Shown: piece after piece, positions 36,301 to 46,100 of the stretch
How positions within the stretch are numbered: position 1 is the stretch's first letter
Layout: every line of letters begins with the position of its first letter
Origin: Sphingobacterium zeae
GTDB taxonomy: Bacteria > Bacteroidota > Bacteroidia > Sphingobacteriales > Sphingobacteriaceae
Assembly: GCF_030818895.1 (NCBI RefSeq)
Contig: NZ_JAUTBA010000001.1
Location: 992,001-1,056,000, forward strand
Direction: 5' to 3'
DNA length: 64,000 nucleotides
Notes under the pieces: model-generated
Databases searched by the model: none
The model's input: the letters and a program-made list of their open reading frames with translations, nothing else
Told to the model about the DNA's origin: nothing
Position numbers and translations under genes: made by a program

Positions 36301-36973
36301 AGATATATTTCAACAGCAATATCTTTCGCCACGACCAGAAGGTCCGACGTTGCAACTCCCTTGGCAAGGGATAGGCAATTGGTGCTATCCATTGACGACG
36401 GCAAATATTGATGACAGCGGAATCATGAAAAAAGCCGAGCAGAAGGATCTAACATACCTAAGTATTCCGTTTCAGCTAAAAAATGACTCCAAAAATGTTG
36501 TCTTTGTCAGCCAGTGGGATAATTATCCGACAAGCGTCAAAATACCTTTAGCGGGCCAGGCCAGCAAAATGTATCTCTTGGTCGCCGGTTCTACAAATCC
36601 CATGCAATCCCAGTTTATCAACGCTACGATTAAGGTGAAATATAGCGACGGAACTGCAGATACCCTTGATCTGATCAACCCCGTAAACTGGTGGCCAATC
36701 GAACAGGACTATTTAGATGACAATCATGCTTTTGATCTCCCTGATGATCGTATTCCTTATCGAATCAGTTTAAAATCGGGCGAGCTGTATAAAGGAGGCA
36801 CCTGGAAGCATTACACCGATATTAAAGGATATAGCAGCAGAGCCATTGAAGGCGGAGCGGCTACCTTATTGGATTTACCGTTAAACGTAAAAAAGACGCT
36901 CCAATCCGTAGAGCTTATTGCTGTAGCAAACGATGCGGTCATCGGTCTGATAAGTCTCACTTTAATCCGATAG
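33386..36973 (+). CDS. large six-hairpin glycosidase-like protein (DUF4450-like)
   Basis: This exported protein of about 1195 residues is not confidently assignable to a characterised enzyme. I chose the ATG at 33386 because a signal peptide starts there (CLIFCCFSIAVFLQETLAQ); an ATG at 33329 adds 19 residues. The first 270 residues are beta-rich (GDFLLVNGRYRFNRALYG, YRPGAMHYRIQDALL) and resemble the DUF4450 type. Residues about 290-690 look like an (alpha/alpha)6 barrel (GAVAWRMRLNAWRGAYTADV, WPILTRHLNWEKRNFDRDND, YCAIWASDGLQYSGG). HPRLLDNELFIKPGFP matches the C-terminal sheet of GH78/GH95-like enzymes. The last 450 residues are further beta domains. Its place between GH28 and another putative glycosidase suggests action on pectin side groups. 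Confidence 0.6.
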   Translation: MIRKCLIFCCFSIAVFLQETLAQSKHWQDNDRTLHYTEDQGDFLLVNGRYRFNRALYGNNLASRVEAGDLPEFALYMPGMGGNLQFVLGNKQLRKKMIDADHIETRYRPGAMHYRIQDALLGKGYIDITVLAQANAEGMIVKLQPKNVKSDVQLYAIYGGASGQTFSRNGDIGADPESGFYLLPAYCERNHYRIHKNSFELRYQNKKNEPQFMQGSFSDLSKLRVSDATILDDLSNLANLENRGSPILVGEYDLTEKTHYIQIAKGKLSATEFSESSIAKIFEQAEQKRASLAGRVKINTPDRFINNLGAALSVAADGIWESPTFLHGAVAWRMRLNAWRGAYTADVLGWHDRAKEHFSSYANSQVMEPSSGPVVMDTALHLARHLEKMGTSMFSSGYISRNPNNKSVPHHYDMNLVFIDQLLSHFNYTGDVAYIKEMWPILTRHLNWEKRNFDRDNDGLYDAYCAIWASDGLQYSGGAVTHTTAYMYRAYQMMAKLAKVIGEDANPYQQEANKIQQALKNRLWLKEKGYFAEFQDALGNQLVHENPGLWTIYHAADVAILDDFESYQNLQYVTNYLPKIPIHVNGQEQQHLYTLPTTTWQPYTWSTNNVALAENLQTALAYWQSGRPDDAYQLWKSNLIESMYHGISPGNFHQLSHYDAFRGELYRDFADPIGVASRTLVEGLFGVHPRLLDNELFIKPGFPATWNHAQIELPQWSYAYKKDNTSITFQINTRYAMPVKLTLEVPVDFTAVRAVKVNGKEVKWSLKSSAINRPYVVIESDPDKDFDISIIGDGQLERIETRNVEQAFTDQWSVPLAANTQLLESFDPQGLIVNSIGQKFSFVQQERLGTFFVKLQQGEMIWWQAVDIRLLPPLKATIVKKHAGYGLIVENRSVHPQDLKIEHNSFQATLNLKSNEAKELQLPSRIFSKGTNNFYLRGKTYLQKIDYTDWTIKDKPSFLKQNLSNYYNARLTDIFQQQYLSPRPEGPTLQLPWQGIGNWCYPLTTANIDDSGIMKKAEQKDLTYLSIPFQLKNDSKNVVFVSQWDNYPTSVKIPLAGQASKMYLLVAGSTNPMQSQFINATIKVKYSDGTADTLDLINPVNWWPIEQDYLDDNHAFDLPDDRIPYRISLKSGELYKGGTWKHYTDIKGYSSRAIEGGAATLLDLPLNVKKTLQSVELIAVANDAVIGLISLTLIR

Positions 36974-37059
36974 ATAAATTAAGAAATATTAAGATGTACG
37001 CCGAAATTTCTAGTAGAAATCGTGCACTGGGGTAGCGTATATCTAAAAATACAATATAG

Positions 37060-39216
37060 ATGAAAAAGAAGTTTAGTATTATTTTCACTTTCCTTATAAG
37101 TGCCTTAAATCCTATGTTGGTGTTAGCTCAGCAAGGGACTAAAATTAATCGAGAAAATGTCGTTAAGAGGCATAACGTCTCCAATCATGCTATGGATACT
37201 TTAGCATCGCTAACCGTGGGGAATGGTACCTTTGCCTATACGGTCGATGCTACAGGAATGCAATCTTTTCCGATCTATTACAAAAACGGAGTTTCTTTAG
37301 GAACGCAGTCTGAGTGGGGTTGGGACGCCTTTCCAAATACTAAGAACTATAAATTTGAGGAAACCTTACAATCTTACGACTTTAACAACGAAGGCCGGAG
37401 TGCAAAATATAGTGTGCAGCTGAAAGAGCCAGTGCGTAATGCCAGTGCAGTAAACTATTTTAGAGAAAACAAACATCGCCTGCAATTAGGGAACGTGGGT
37501 TTGGAGCTGTATCTAAAAAATGGCCAACGGGCTACGGTCAAGGATATTGAAGGCATTCGGCAGGAATTAAATCTCTGGACCGGTATTATTACCAGTGAAT
37601 TTCGCATAGAGGGAGAGCCAATTGCCGTAAAAACGGCCGCATATCAAGGAAGTGACCGTATTGCTGTACATGTTGTTTCTCCATTAATCGCACAGCAAAG
37701 GCTTAAAATATTTATACAGTATCCGTATCCCAGCGGGAAATTTTTGGATGAAGGGACTAATTATGATCAGGCGGATAATCATCAAACCACCATCATCGAT
37801 CAATCGTCAAATGGTGCAGTGATAAATCATCAGTTGCAGGGCACAAGTTATGTTACAAAACTGAATTACTCCCAAGGAATCCTAAAAAATAAGGCTTCAC
37901 ATTACTTTGTGTACCAGCCCGCTAGTACACTGGGAGAGTTTGATTTTTCATTTGCGTTTGCAGAAACAAACAACGTTGACAAAGGTGGGTATGGGTTTAC
38001 GGAAGCTGCTGCCGAAAGTATCGATACCTGGAAGCGTTTTTGGGAAAGCGGTGCTGCCGTTGATTTTGCAGGAAGTACAGATCCCAGAGCCAATGAATTA
38101 GAAAGAAGAGTGGTGCTTTCTCAATACCTGACAAAGGTACAGTGTGGTGGAAGCAATCCACCCCAAGAAACAGGTCTTACTTTTAATAGTTGGTATGGAA
38201 AGCCGCACACGGAAATGCATTGGTGGCATGCCGTACATTTTGCATTATGGGGGCGATCAGACATGATGGAAAAAACATTAGACTATTATTTTAGGACTTT
38301 TAAAAAGGCCAGGGCACTGGCCGAGCGGCAAGGCTATCAAGGCGTTCGATGGATTAAAATGTCTGACAACGATGGCCATGAAAGTCCCTCATCTGTAGCT
38401 GCTTTTTTAGTCTGGCAACAGCCTCATATCATTTACATGACCGAATTGGCGTACCGTGACAAAAAGAACCTGGATGTCTTGAAAAAATACAAGGACTTGG
38501 TATTTGCAACGGCTGATTTTATGGCTGACTTTGCCCATTATGATCGAGTAACAGGTCGCTATAATATCGGAAAGGGAGTTATTCCGGCGCAAGAAGTATT
38601 CAAAGCTTCCGAAACAATGAACCCGACTTATGAGGTTGCTTATTGGGATTGGGCGCTGCGTATCGCCCAACAATGGAAGGAGCGTCTGGGAGAACCGAGG
38701 GTGGCAAAATGGGATGAAGTTATTGACAAATTAGCTCCCTTACCAATGAAAGACAACTGCTACCTGGCCACGGAAACTGCGCCCGATTCTTATACTTACG
38801 ATCGATGGATGACAGACCATCCTGCGGTACTCGGTGCATTGGGCATGGTTCCTGAATCCGCGAAGCTCAATAAAGATGTGATGAAAAATACGTTGGATGT
38901 CATTTGGAAGAAATGGCATTGGGAAAAAACCTGGGGATGGGATTTCCCGATGACGGCCATGAATGCTGCTCGTCTAAATCTTCCCAATAAAGCACTTGAT
39001 GCACTATTTATGAATGTCCAAACCAATACCTATCTCAAAAATGGTCATAATTACCAAGATGGACGGCTCAGAATCTATCTGCCCGGCAATGGCGGTGTGT
39101 TAACAACCGTTGCGATGATGCTTGAAGGTTGGGATGCGTCCACAGGTGATCTTCCTGGATTTCCAAAAGATGGTTCATGGGTTATAAAAAAAGAAGGATT
39201 TAAAAAAATGCCTTAA
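37060..39216 (+). CDS. putative exported (alpha/alpha)6-barrel glycosidase, uncharacterised
   Basis: This 718-residue exported protein has a clear signal peptide (about 1-24, ending MLVLAQ) but no family I can name with confidence. Residues about 30-300 are a beta-supersandwich-like domain (LASLTVGNGTFAYTVDATGM). From about 310 there is an (alpha/alpha)6-type catalytic region with a striking segment, NPPQETGLTFNSWYGKPHTE then MHWWHAVHFALWGR. Further acidic clusters are KMSDNDGHESPSSVAAFLVW and ASETMNPTYEVAYWDWALR. The layout recalls GH65/GH95-like enzymes. It follows the 33386 gene by 86 bp and precedes P6, so it is probably the last gene of the P5 unit. A pectin side-chain glycosidase is a reasonable inference, no more. 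Confidence 0.55.
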   Translation: MKKKFSIIFTFLISALNPMLVLAQQGTKINRENVVKRHNVSNHAMDTLASLTVGNGTFAYTVDATGMQSFPIYYKNGVSLGTQSEWGWDAFPNTKNYKFEETLQSYDFNNEGRSAKYSVQLKEPVRNASAVNYFRENKHRLQLGNVGLELYLKNGQRATVKDIEGIRQELNLWTGIITSEFRIEGEPIAVKTAAYQGSDRIAVHVVSPLIAQQRLKIFIQYPYPSGKFLDEGTNYDQADNHQTTIIDQSSNGAVINHQLQGTSYVTKLNYSQGILKNKASHYFVYQPASTLGEFDFSFAFAETNNVDKGGYGFTEAAAESIDTWKRFWESGAAVDFAGSTDPRANELERRVVLSQYLTKVQCGGSNPPQETGLTFNSWYGKPHTEMHWWHAVHFALWGRSDMMEKTLDYYFRTFKKARALAERQGYQGVRWIKMSDNDGHESPSSVAAFLVWQQPHIIYMTELAYRDKKNLDVLKKYKDLVFATADFMADFAHYDRVTGRYNIGKGVIPAQEVFKASETMNPTYEVAYWDWALRIAQQWKERLGEPRVAKWDEVIDKLAPLPMKDNCYLATETAPDSYTYDRWMTDHPAVLGALGMVPESAKLNKDVMKNTLDVIWKKWHWEKTWGWDFPMTAMNAARLNLPNKALDALFMNVQTNTYLKNGHNYQDGRLRIYLPGNGGVLTTVAMMLEGWDASTGDLPGFPKDGSWVIKKEGFKKMP

Positions 39217-39314
39217 TAGATGATATAGAAAATAAGAACGATGGCCAAAGGATAGAGTCCCCTTTGAAAAGCACCGATAGCCTCTGAGTATCAATGTGTC
39301 GTTTGGACATATAG

Positions 39315-39359
39315 CAGTACAGTGCAGGATGATGAAACCGGTTGCATTGTGTAATATTG
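39315..39359 (+). promoter_or_regulatory. P6: CAGGAT-type promoter of the PL1-Fas-Sus operon
   Basis: CAGTAC (39315-39320), AGTG, CAGGATGA (39325-39332), 19 bp, TAATATTG (39352-39359). The first box is the CAGTAC variant also seen in P1. The leader to the PL1 ATG is about 60 nt. Confidence 0.6.
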
Positions 39360-39425
39360 AATCAACCAATATGATACAATTATAAACCCAAAAGCTAACG
39401 CGAGTTGGCTTGAAAATTCATTATT

Positions 39426-40877
39426 ATGAAAAGAAGGTGTCTATTTTCTTTTGGCGCTTTGGCTATGATATTTATTTCTTGCGCTAAAGAGGGGCTTATT
39501 TCAAAGCTGGACTGGATTGAATGGATAGCGCACAATGCCACAGCAGACGGTTCTGCATTAGTAGCTTTCCCTGGAGCAGAGGGCTTCGGCCGTTTTGCGA
39601 AAGGCGCAAGAGCAGCAATCACGCCAAGCGTCTACTTTGTGACGAATCTGAATGACAGCGGACCAGGCTCTTTTCGGGATGCAGTCAGTAAACCAGGACG
39701 TTTCGTTTTATTCAAGGTTGCTGGGATTGTTTACCTCAAATCGAATGTATCCATTGCAGCACATACGACAATTGCAGGTCACACCGCTCCAGGACAGGGC
39801 ATTGTACTCTATGGAAGAAAGGTCTCTTTTACAGGATCAAATGAAACGATCGCACGTTTTCTTCGCATTAGGCTTGGAGCCAATGCAGGGGCAGGAAAAA
39901 ATGATGATGCTTCTGGTATTGCAAATGGAAAAAATATCATGCTCGATCATATGTCTTTCTCTTGGGGCTTAGATGAGGTATTTTCCATTAATTGGGATAA
40001 TAAAGGAAATGAACCGGATAGTATCACCATTCAAAATTCGATTATTGGTCAAGGCCTGCAGCGCCATAATCATTCCGCTGGCGGATTGATACAGACTAGT
40101 GGAAAAATATCGATTATCAGATCCCTTTATCATAGTAACAAAACTAGAAATCCAAAAGTCAAAGGAGTCAACGAATTTGTGAACAATGTTGTCTATAACT
40201 TTGGGAATGCAAATACAACCTATCCGGATCATGCAATATCTGCCGATGCCTATATTCTAGGAGGAGAATCCTCTGGAGAGTCTAATGTGACCATATTGAA
40301 CAATTATTTTGTTGGTGGGCCGTCAACACCCAAGACCAAAACAACGCCGTTCTCGCGAGGAAACGGCAACTTTAACCTCTATCAGTCGGGTAATTACTTT
40401 GATAACAATCAAAATGGAATATTGGACGGGCAACGCATTGAAGCGAATGAAATCTGGTACCCGGGCATTGCCGCAGAGAATTTTAAAACCATCGACGTTT
40501 ACACGGCCTATCCCTCTGTGAGATCAAAATTAAGTGCCAAAGATGCCTATACCTACCTGATCAATAACGTTGGTGCCATATTGCCCAAAAGAGACCAAGT
40601 AGATGCTTTTTTAGTCACTGAGCTACAAAGTAAAGGAACTTTGGGATTTTATACCTATCGGGAATCTGACCTTCCCCTGGAAAATGGCGGTTTAGGTTAT
40701 TATGAGAGCGCAGATATCCCGTTGGATTCGGATGGAGATGGAATACCGGATGAATGGGAGGAAAAGTTAAAGCTGGACAAAAACAATCGTGCGGATGCAC
40801 TGCAATTAAGTACTCAGCAGTTGTTCAAAGGTTATCTCAATCTCGAAGCCTATTTGATCCTGCTTGCTCAGAAATAA
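39426..40877 (+). CDS. PL1-family pectate lyase lipoprotein
   Basis: This 483-residue lyase should cleave galacturonan by beta-elimination. The N-terminus is a lipoprotein signal with lipobox FISC (Cys19), so it is membrane-anchored, probably on the cell surface. The beta-helix begins with VAFPGAEGFGRFAKG and FVTNLNDSGPGSFRDAVSKP; IARFLRIRLGANAG and NIMLDHMSFSWGLDEVFSI carry the calcium and substrate-binding strands of the family. The C-terminus has DSDGDGIPDEWEEKLKLD, a thrombospondin-type calcium loop also seen in other Bacteroidetes lyases. It is the only likely homogalacturonan lyase of the window and starts the operon that continues, after 77 bp, with the fasciclin and Sus genes. Confidence 0.89.
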   Translation: MKRRCLFSFGALAMIFISCAKEGLISKLDWIEWIAHNATADGSALVAFPGAEGFGRFAKGARAAITPSVYFVTNLNDSGPGSFRDAVSKPGRFVLFKVAGIVYLKSNVSIAAHTTIAGHTAPGQGIVLYGRKVSFTGSNETIARFLRIRLGANAGAGKNDDASGIANGKNIMLDHMSFSWGLDEVFSINWDNKGNEPDSITIQNSIIGQGLQRHNHSAGGLIQTSGKISIIRSLYHSNKTRNPKVKGVNEFVNNVVYNFGNANTTYPDHAISADAYILGGESSGESNVTILNNYFVGGPSTPKTKTTPFSRGNGNFNLYQSGNYFDNNQNGILDGQRIEANEIWYPGIAAENFKTIDVYTAYPSVRSKLSAKDAYTYLINNVGAILPKRDQVDAFLVTELQSKGTLGFYTYRESDLPLENGGLGYYESADIPLDSDGDGIPDEWEEKLKLDKNNRADALQLSTQQLFKGYLNLEAYLILLAQK

Positions 40878-40954
40878 ATATAGTATAGTTCCCGATCATC
40901 AAACTCCAATTATAAACCAATGCCAGTATTAACAAATTGGCACATTTAATTTTT

Positions 40955-43153
40955 ATGAAAAGACTATTCATCTATGTTATTAGTGTCTTTTTAGCCTGTA
41001 CATATTCCTGCTCCAAAAAGGAACTTGTATCGCACTATGAGAGACCGGATTGGCTGAAAGGCAATGTGTGGGAGGTTTTGGACAATCGCAAAGAATTTAC
41101 CATTTTTTTAAAAGCGGTTGAACGTGCTGGTTTTAAAGAAATATTGAATGGCAAAACAATTGTATCTGTCTTTGCGCCCAGCGACCCTGTGTTTTTAAGC
41201 TATCTGAAGGATAGAAACCTGGCCTCGATAGATCAAATCCCAATCCACGAACTAAAAAAAATGATCGGTTACCATCTGATCTATTATTCGTACGATAAAA
41301 ATAGACTGATGAATTATCAACCGCAGGGGAGTCAAAATCTGCAACCAGCTTTTGCAGGACTGTATTACAAACACCGCAGCAGAAGTCAAGATTCCATCAG
41401 TGAAGAAATGGATGTAACCGATGGAATTGTCAAAAAAGTATATCATAAAGACAGGTTTGTTCCAGTTCTTTCTGCGACCCATTTTCAAACTAAAGGAATT
41501 GATGCAAAGCAGAATTATGAATATTTTTTTGGAGCAGATAGCTGGTCAGGAACAACTGGTTTTAATGTCTCGAATGCAGGAATTACGGAATATGATATTC
41601 CTGCAGATAATGGTTATGTGTATGTGATCGATCAGGTAATTGCGCCCTTACCTACTGTTTATGAACGATTGGATCATAGTACAGCCTACAAAGATTTCTT
41701 GGCTGTTTACGACCGTTTTCGAACGTACACGTATGACGAACAGGCGAGTATGAATTATGCAGCTGCAGGAGAGTCCTTATTTTTAGTTCACCACGGTGCT
41801 TTGCCTGCGATTGCTTCGGAATGGTCCTATAATGGTGAGTCAGGTACTCCAGACTATGCCAATCTTGGCGATCTTTCCTATAAAGCGTTTAATGTATTTG
41901 CGCCCAATAACCAAGCATTGTCGACTTTCTTTAATCAATATTTTAAATCATATTATCCGTCGATGAAGGAGGTCGATATGTTGCCTTTGGCAATGATGCT
42001 ACGTAACCACGTATACGCTGGAAATATAGTCTTTCCTGCTGAGATCGGTAAGAATCCCGATATCAAAACAGTCGATGGAATTCCTATTGTTTTCAATACT
42101 CAGTCGGATGTAGGAGATAAAGCGATTGCCTCTAATGGAACATTCTATGGGTTAAATAAAGTGTTAATTCCGGAAGCTTTTAATAGTGTGACTGGCCCCG
42201 TGTTAGTCAATCCAAAATTCAAAATTTTCATGTACATGCTCCATAACTCGGGTATGTACAAAACGTTAGCGAGTAGGGATATACGTTACACACTGTTGAT
42301 TCCATCCGATGAAGAAATTCTCAGTACACTTTATGGCGATAGTTATATCTTCTGGAACGAAGGTAACCCCTTTGTATTTGGAGACGAAGAAGTCCAAATT
42401 CAAAATAACGACGGTGTTAAAGTAGCCATGTCGCAACGTCAACAAGAGCTTTTTGTTTCCGATCATATTGTATATGATGATATCACCAATTTGGCCGGTA
42501 CGAAAGTGTACCGTACTCGAAATCCATATAACTATATTTTTACTAAGAATGGAAGCTTGTATTCGACGGCTACCTATAATAGTAATGAGCCAGTTTCTGT
42601 GAAGCCAATTGCGGGAAGTTGGTATAATGGAAAGAGTTTCGAAGCAGCTCAAACTTTATTAGGAGAAACGCGAACGATCAAGTTTACACTGATTGGCGCT
42701 GAAACAAGTAGCAATCCGCTAAATAAATATGCAGAATTTTCGAAGTTATTGGCTAAAGCAGGGATGATAGATGCAGGCAGCTCGCTGTCCTTTCTTTTTG
42801 GCAATCGTTTTATGCTGTTCGCCCCGGATAACGCCACAGTTTTGTCGGGCCTAGCTGCGGGCCTGATTCCAACAGAGAAGACAGCCTTGGCAGAATATCT
42901 TAAATCTTATTTTGTTTCCGTATCCGACAATTCTATTGGCGATTATCCTTTCCCCGGTTTCGGTGTCCAGGGAACCTGGAATACCACACGAAGAACAGGG
43001 TATAACCTTTATCGGCAAATTACCCTAATGGATTATGGGACGGGACTGAGTTTGGAAGATTCAGATGGGACGCACATTTCAATCGTAGACTATCTGCCAC
43101 AAGTATTTAATGATGGAGCTGTCTATCATATCAACAAACTTTTAAAGCCATAG
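40955..43153 (+). CDS. fasciclin (FAS1) repeat lipoprotein, four repeats
   Basis: This lipoprotein of about 732 residues is built from four FAS1-like repeats. I chose the ATG at 40955, which gives a lipoprotein signal with TYSC (Cys19); an upstream TTG at 40937 is less likely. Repeat 1 (about 30-235) has FLKAVERAGFKEILNG and TIVSVFAPSDPVFLSYL; repeat 2 begins with VYERLDHSTAYKDFLAVYDR; repeat 3 with IFMYMLHNSGMYKTLAS and TLLIPSDEEILSTL; repeat 4 with FSKLLAKAGMIDAGSS and FMLFAPDNATV. FAS1 domains mediate adhesion or protein contacts. The position directly before SusC and two further FAS1 proteins suggests a surface glycan-binding or scaffold role in the Sus complex. No catalytic motif is seen. 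Confidence 0.85.
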   Translation: MKRLFIYVISVFLACTYSCSKKELVSHYERPDWLKGNVWEVLDNRKEFTIFLKAVERAGFKEILNGKTIVSVFAPSDPVFLSYLKDRNLASIDQIPIHELKKMIGYHLIYYSYDKNRLMNYQPQGSQNLQPAFAGLYYKHRSRSQDSISEEMDVTDGIVKKVYHKDRFVPVLSATHFQTKGIDAKQNYEYFFGADSWSGTTGFNVSNAGITEYDIPADNGYVYVIDQVIAPLPTVYERLDHSTAYKDFLAVYDRFRTYTYDEQASMNYAAAGESLFLVHHGALPAIASEWSYNGESGTPDYANLGDLSYKAFNVFAPNNQALSTFFNQYFKSYYPSMKEVDMLPLAMMLRNHVYAGNIVFPAEIGKNPDIKTVDGIPIVFNTQSDVGDKAIASNGTFYGLNKVLIPEAFNSVTGPVLVNPKFKIFMYMLHNSGMYKTLASRDIRYTLLIPSDEEILSTLYGDSYIFWNEGNPFVFGDEEVQIQNNDGVKVAMSQRQQELFVSDHIVYDDITNLAGTKVYRTRNPYNYIFTKNGSLYSTATYNSNEPVSVKPIAGSWYNGKSFEAAQTLLGETRTIKFTLIGAETSSNPLNKYAEFSKLLAKAGMIDAGSSLSFLFGNRFMLFAPDNATVLSGLAAGLIPTEKTALAEYLKSYFVSVSDNSIGDYPFPGFGVQGTWNTTRRTGYNLYRQITLMDYGTGLSLEDSDGTHISIVDYLPQVFNDGAVYHINKLLKP

Positions 43154-43197
43154 GCATGGTTTCATTCGCGTTGATTCATTACCATAAACTAAAATTC

Positions 43198-46100
43198 ATG
43201 AAGCTAAATATATTTTTAATCATTACCTGGATTGCTTTTGTACTGCCTGCTTATGGGCAGCGTGCAAAAGTCTTGACCGGTACTGTCCAAAGCGGACCAA
43301 ACGCGCCTTTGGCAGCGGCTTCCGTCTATATCGAAAACAAAGATAATCGGAGTTTGATGGGCGCTTCAACAGACAATTTAGGTCAATTCACCATTGGAGT
43401 TCCCGCCGGTGAAGGCCTAACTATTGTCGCTGCCTGTATAGGTTATAAGACCACAAAAATTCCATTTAACGGGCAGAGCACTGTAATCATCAAGCTCGTT
43501 AAAGACGATCGTATGATTGACGAGGTTGTCGTTACAGGAGAGAAGGCCAATACAAAGAATAGCATGGGAATTAACTACCGCAATCAGGTTTCGGCAACAG
43601 AACGCTTTGACATGAAAGAGTTGGAAGCACTGCCTTTTGCTTCTATTGAAAGTGGGCTACAAGGTCGACTGGCGAATGTGGATATCGTGTCTAGCGCAGA
43701 CCCCGGTGCAAGAAGCGCTATCCGGATTAGAGGGACATCCTCGTTGAATGGTAATTCAGAACCCTTAATCGTTGTTGATGGTGTTCCTTATCCTACCTCC
43801 ATAGGTAGCGACTTTAATTTTTCCACCGCTAACGACGAAGATTTTGGTGGCCTAGTGAATATATCTCCTAACGATATCGAATCCATCGAAGTGTTAAAAG
43901 ACGCCGCGGCTACAGCGATTTGGGGCTCTAAAGGCGCAAACGGCGTTTTACTCTTCACCACGAAAAAAGGACGTAAGGGTAAAACCCAATTTGCATTGTC
44001 CAGCAAATTGGATGTTAAGCGCGAAGCAGAAACAATCCCCATGTTAAATGGAGGACAATACGTCGCACTGGTACAGGATGCCATTTGGAATTCAGTGAAT
44101 GATCTGGGCTATACTTCCGCGTTACCATACCTCAATTTACTCTATAATACGAACGAAATTAAATATGATCCATCATGGGTCTATTTTAATGAGTATAATC
44201 AAAATACCAACTGGCTTGAACAAGTGACCCAAGTGGGACATTTCGAAGATAATTCTCTTTCGATTAGTGGCGGAGGAGATAAAGCTACCTACAGGCTGTC
44301 GCTAGGTTTTTTAAATGATGTGGGAACGACAAAAGGAACCAAACTGAATCGCTATAATTCACTGTTGAGTCTCAATTATAAATTCTCTAACAAGTTTAAT
44401 GTTAATGCCGATATGTCCTATTCCATTAGTGATCGGAAGAATTTTTGGACGGGTGAAGATATCAGTACACCAAGAGGTATGGCCATGACCAAAATGCCCA
44501 ATATGAGTCCTTATGTCATCGGGGAGGATGGCCAATATACAGATCAATATTTTACACCACGTATTAACTTTCAGGGTTCATTTGGCGAGAACCAAATGTT
44601 CAATCCAGTAGCGATGGTGAATGAATCAATCAATAATACTGTCGGCGAGCAGGCAAGGGTCGTCTTTCGAGGGCTCTATACTATTATTCCAGCGCTTCAA
44701 TATATTGGTACAGTTGGATTTGATACCAGGTCAACGAAAAATCGAAAATATTTGCCGCAGGCTGTTACCGGAGTTATCTGGACTGACCCGTTCTTCAATA
44801 GGGGATCGGATATGCTGTCAGATGAGTTATACTTAAACACCGAGAATAAATTTATATTCAATAAAAAGATAAAAGAGCATAGCATTGTTGCTACGGGCTT
44901 ATTGCAGACAAATGAAGCACGAAAGTTTAGCTATGCCAGTGAGACATCAGGCAACGCATCATCATCTTTAAGTGATCCAACCGCCGGCGGCGCCGTCGTG
45001 AATATGGGGTCGGGAAATTCTAAAACACGGAATATCGGTGCGATTTCCAGTTTGCATTACGCATATAAGGATCGTTATATCGTCAGTGGTACATACCGTG
45101 GGGAGGCCAACTCCAGTCTCTCGGCACAACATCGCTGGAAAGGCTTTCCTTCAATTGGCGCTGCCTGGCATCTCGGTGACGAAGAGTTTATTAAAAAATT
45201 AGACCTTATTAGTACGGCGAAACTTCGCTTTAGCTGGGGGAAAAGTGGAAATGCCCCTTCGGGCGCTTTCACCTATTTGGGCACGTTTCAGCCGCTCACG
45301 CCAGGTTATATTGATATGACTGCTGTGGGACCAGTATCCATTCAATTGGATAATCTTAAATGGGAGACGATAACCCAAACTGATTTTGGTGTCGATCTCT
45401 CTTTCTTTAAAAATAGACTTCAATTTACGGGTGAGCTATATAATCGGGTGACCACAGACCTCCTACAAAAGGACGTGACATTACCTTCATCCACTGGTTT
45501 TGGTAAAATGCGGTACTACAATTCTGGCAAATTAGCCAATAAAGGCTGGGAATTGATTTTCAATGCTGAGGCAATCCGCTCCAAGGATTTTGGTCTCTCT
45601 GTTAATCTGAATGTGTCACGTAATAGAAATGAAGTTATTGTACTTCCCGATAACATGCAATTTGAGAACTACAACTTCGGTAATGGCAAATATGCGCATA
45701 AAATTATCGAAGGCAATCCAGTAGGCTCATTTTACGGCTACCATTATCTCGGTGTATATCAGAACGAACAAGACACCTATGCCAAAGACCTGGACGGAAA
45801 AGTAATGTACGACCTACAGGGGCAACCTGTCTATATGGTAAATGGCAACAGGCGGGTATTTGCCGGCGATGCCAAATATCAGGATATTGACGGGAATGGT
45901 GTGATTAATCAATATGACATTGTTTATTTAGGAAATGCAATGCCCTTATTTACAATGGGGGGCGGGATAAACCTGCGTTACAAAGCTTTTGCGCTAAGTA
46001 CTTTTTTGCACGGTAGATTTGGTCAAAAAGTAGTCAATCAGGTACGGATCAATACGGAGAATATGTATGGTACAGCGAACCAAAGTACCGCTGTACTTGG

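Noticed and set aside
37006..37020. ATTTCTA-G-TAGAAAT palindrome before the 718-residue protein gene
   Set aside because: Short, AT-rich and inside an apparent operon; not enough to call an operator.
39240..39275. CAAAGG...CCTTTG as a terminator of the P5 unit
   Set aside because: Six-bp stem without a T-tract; too weak to call.
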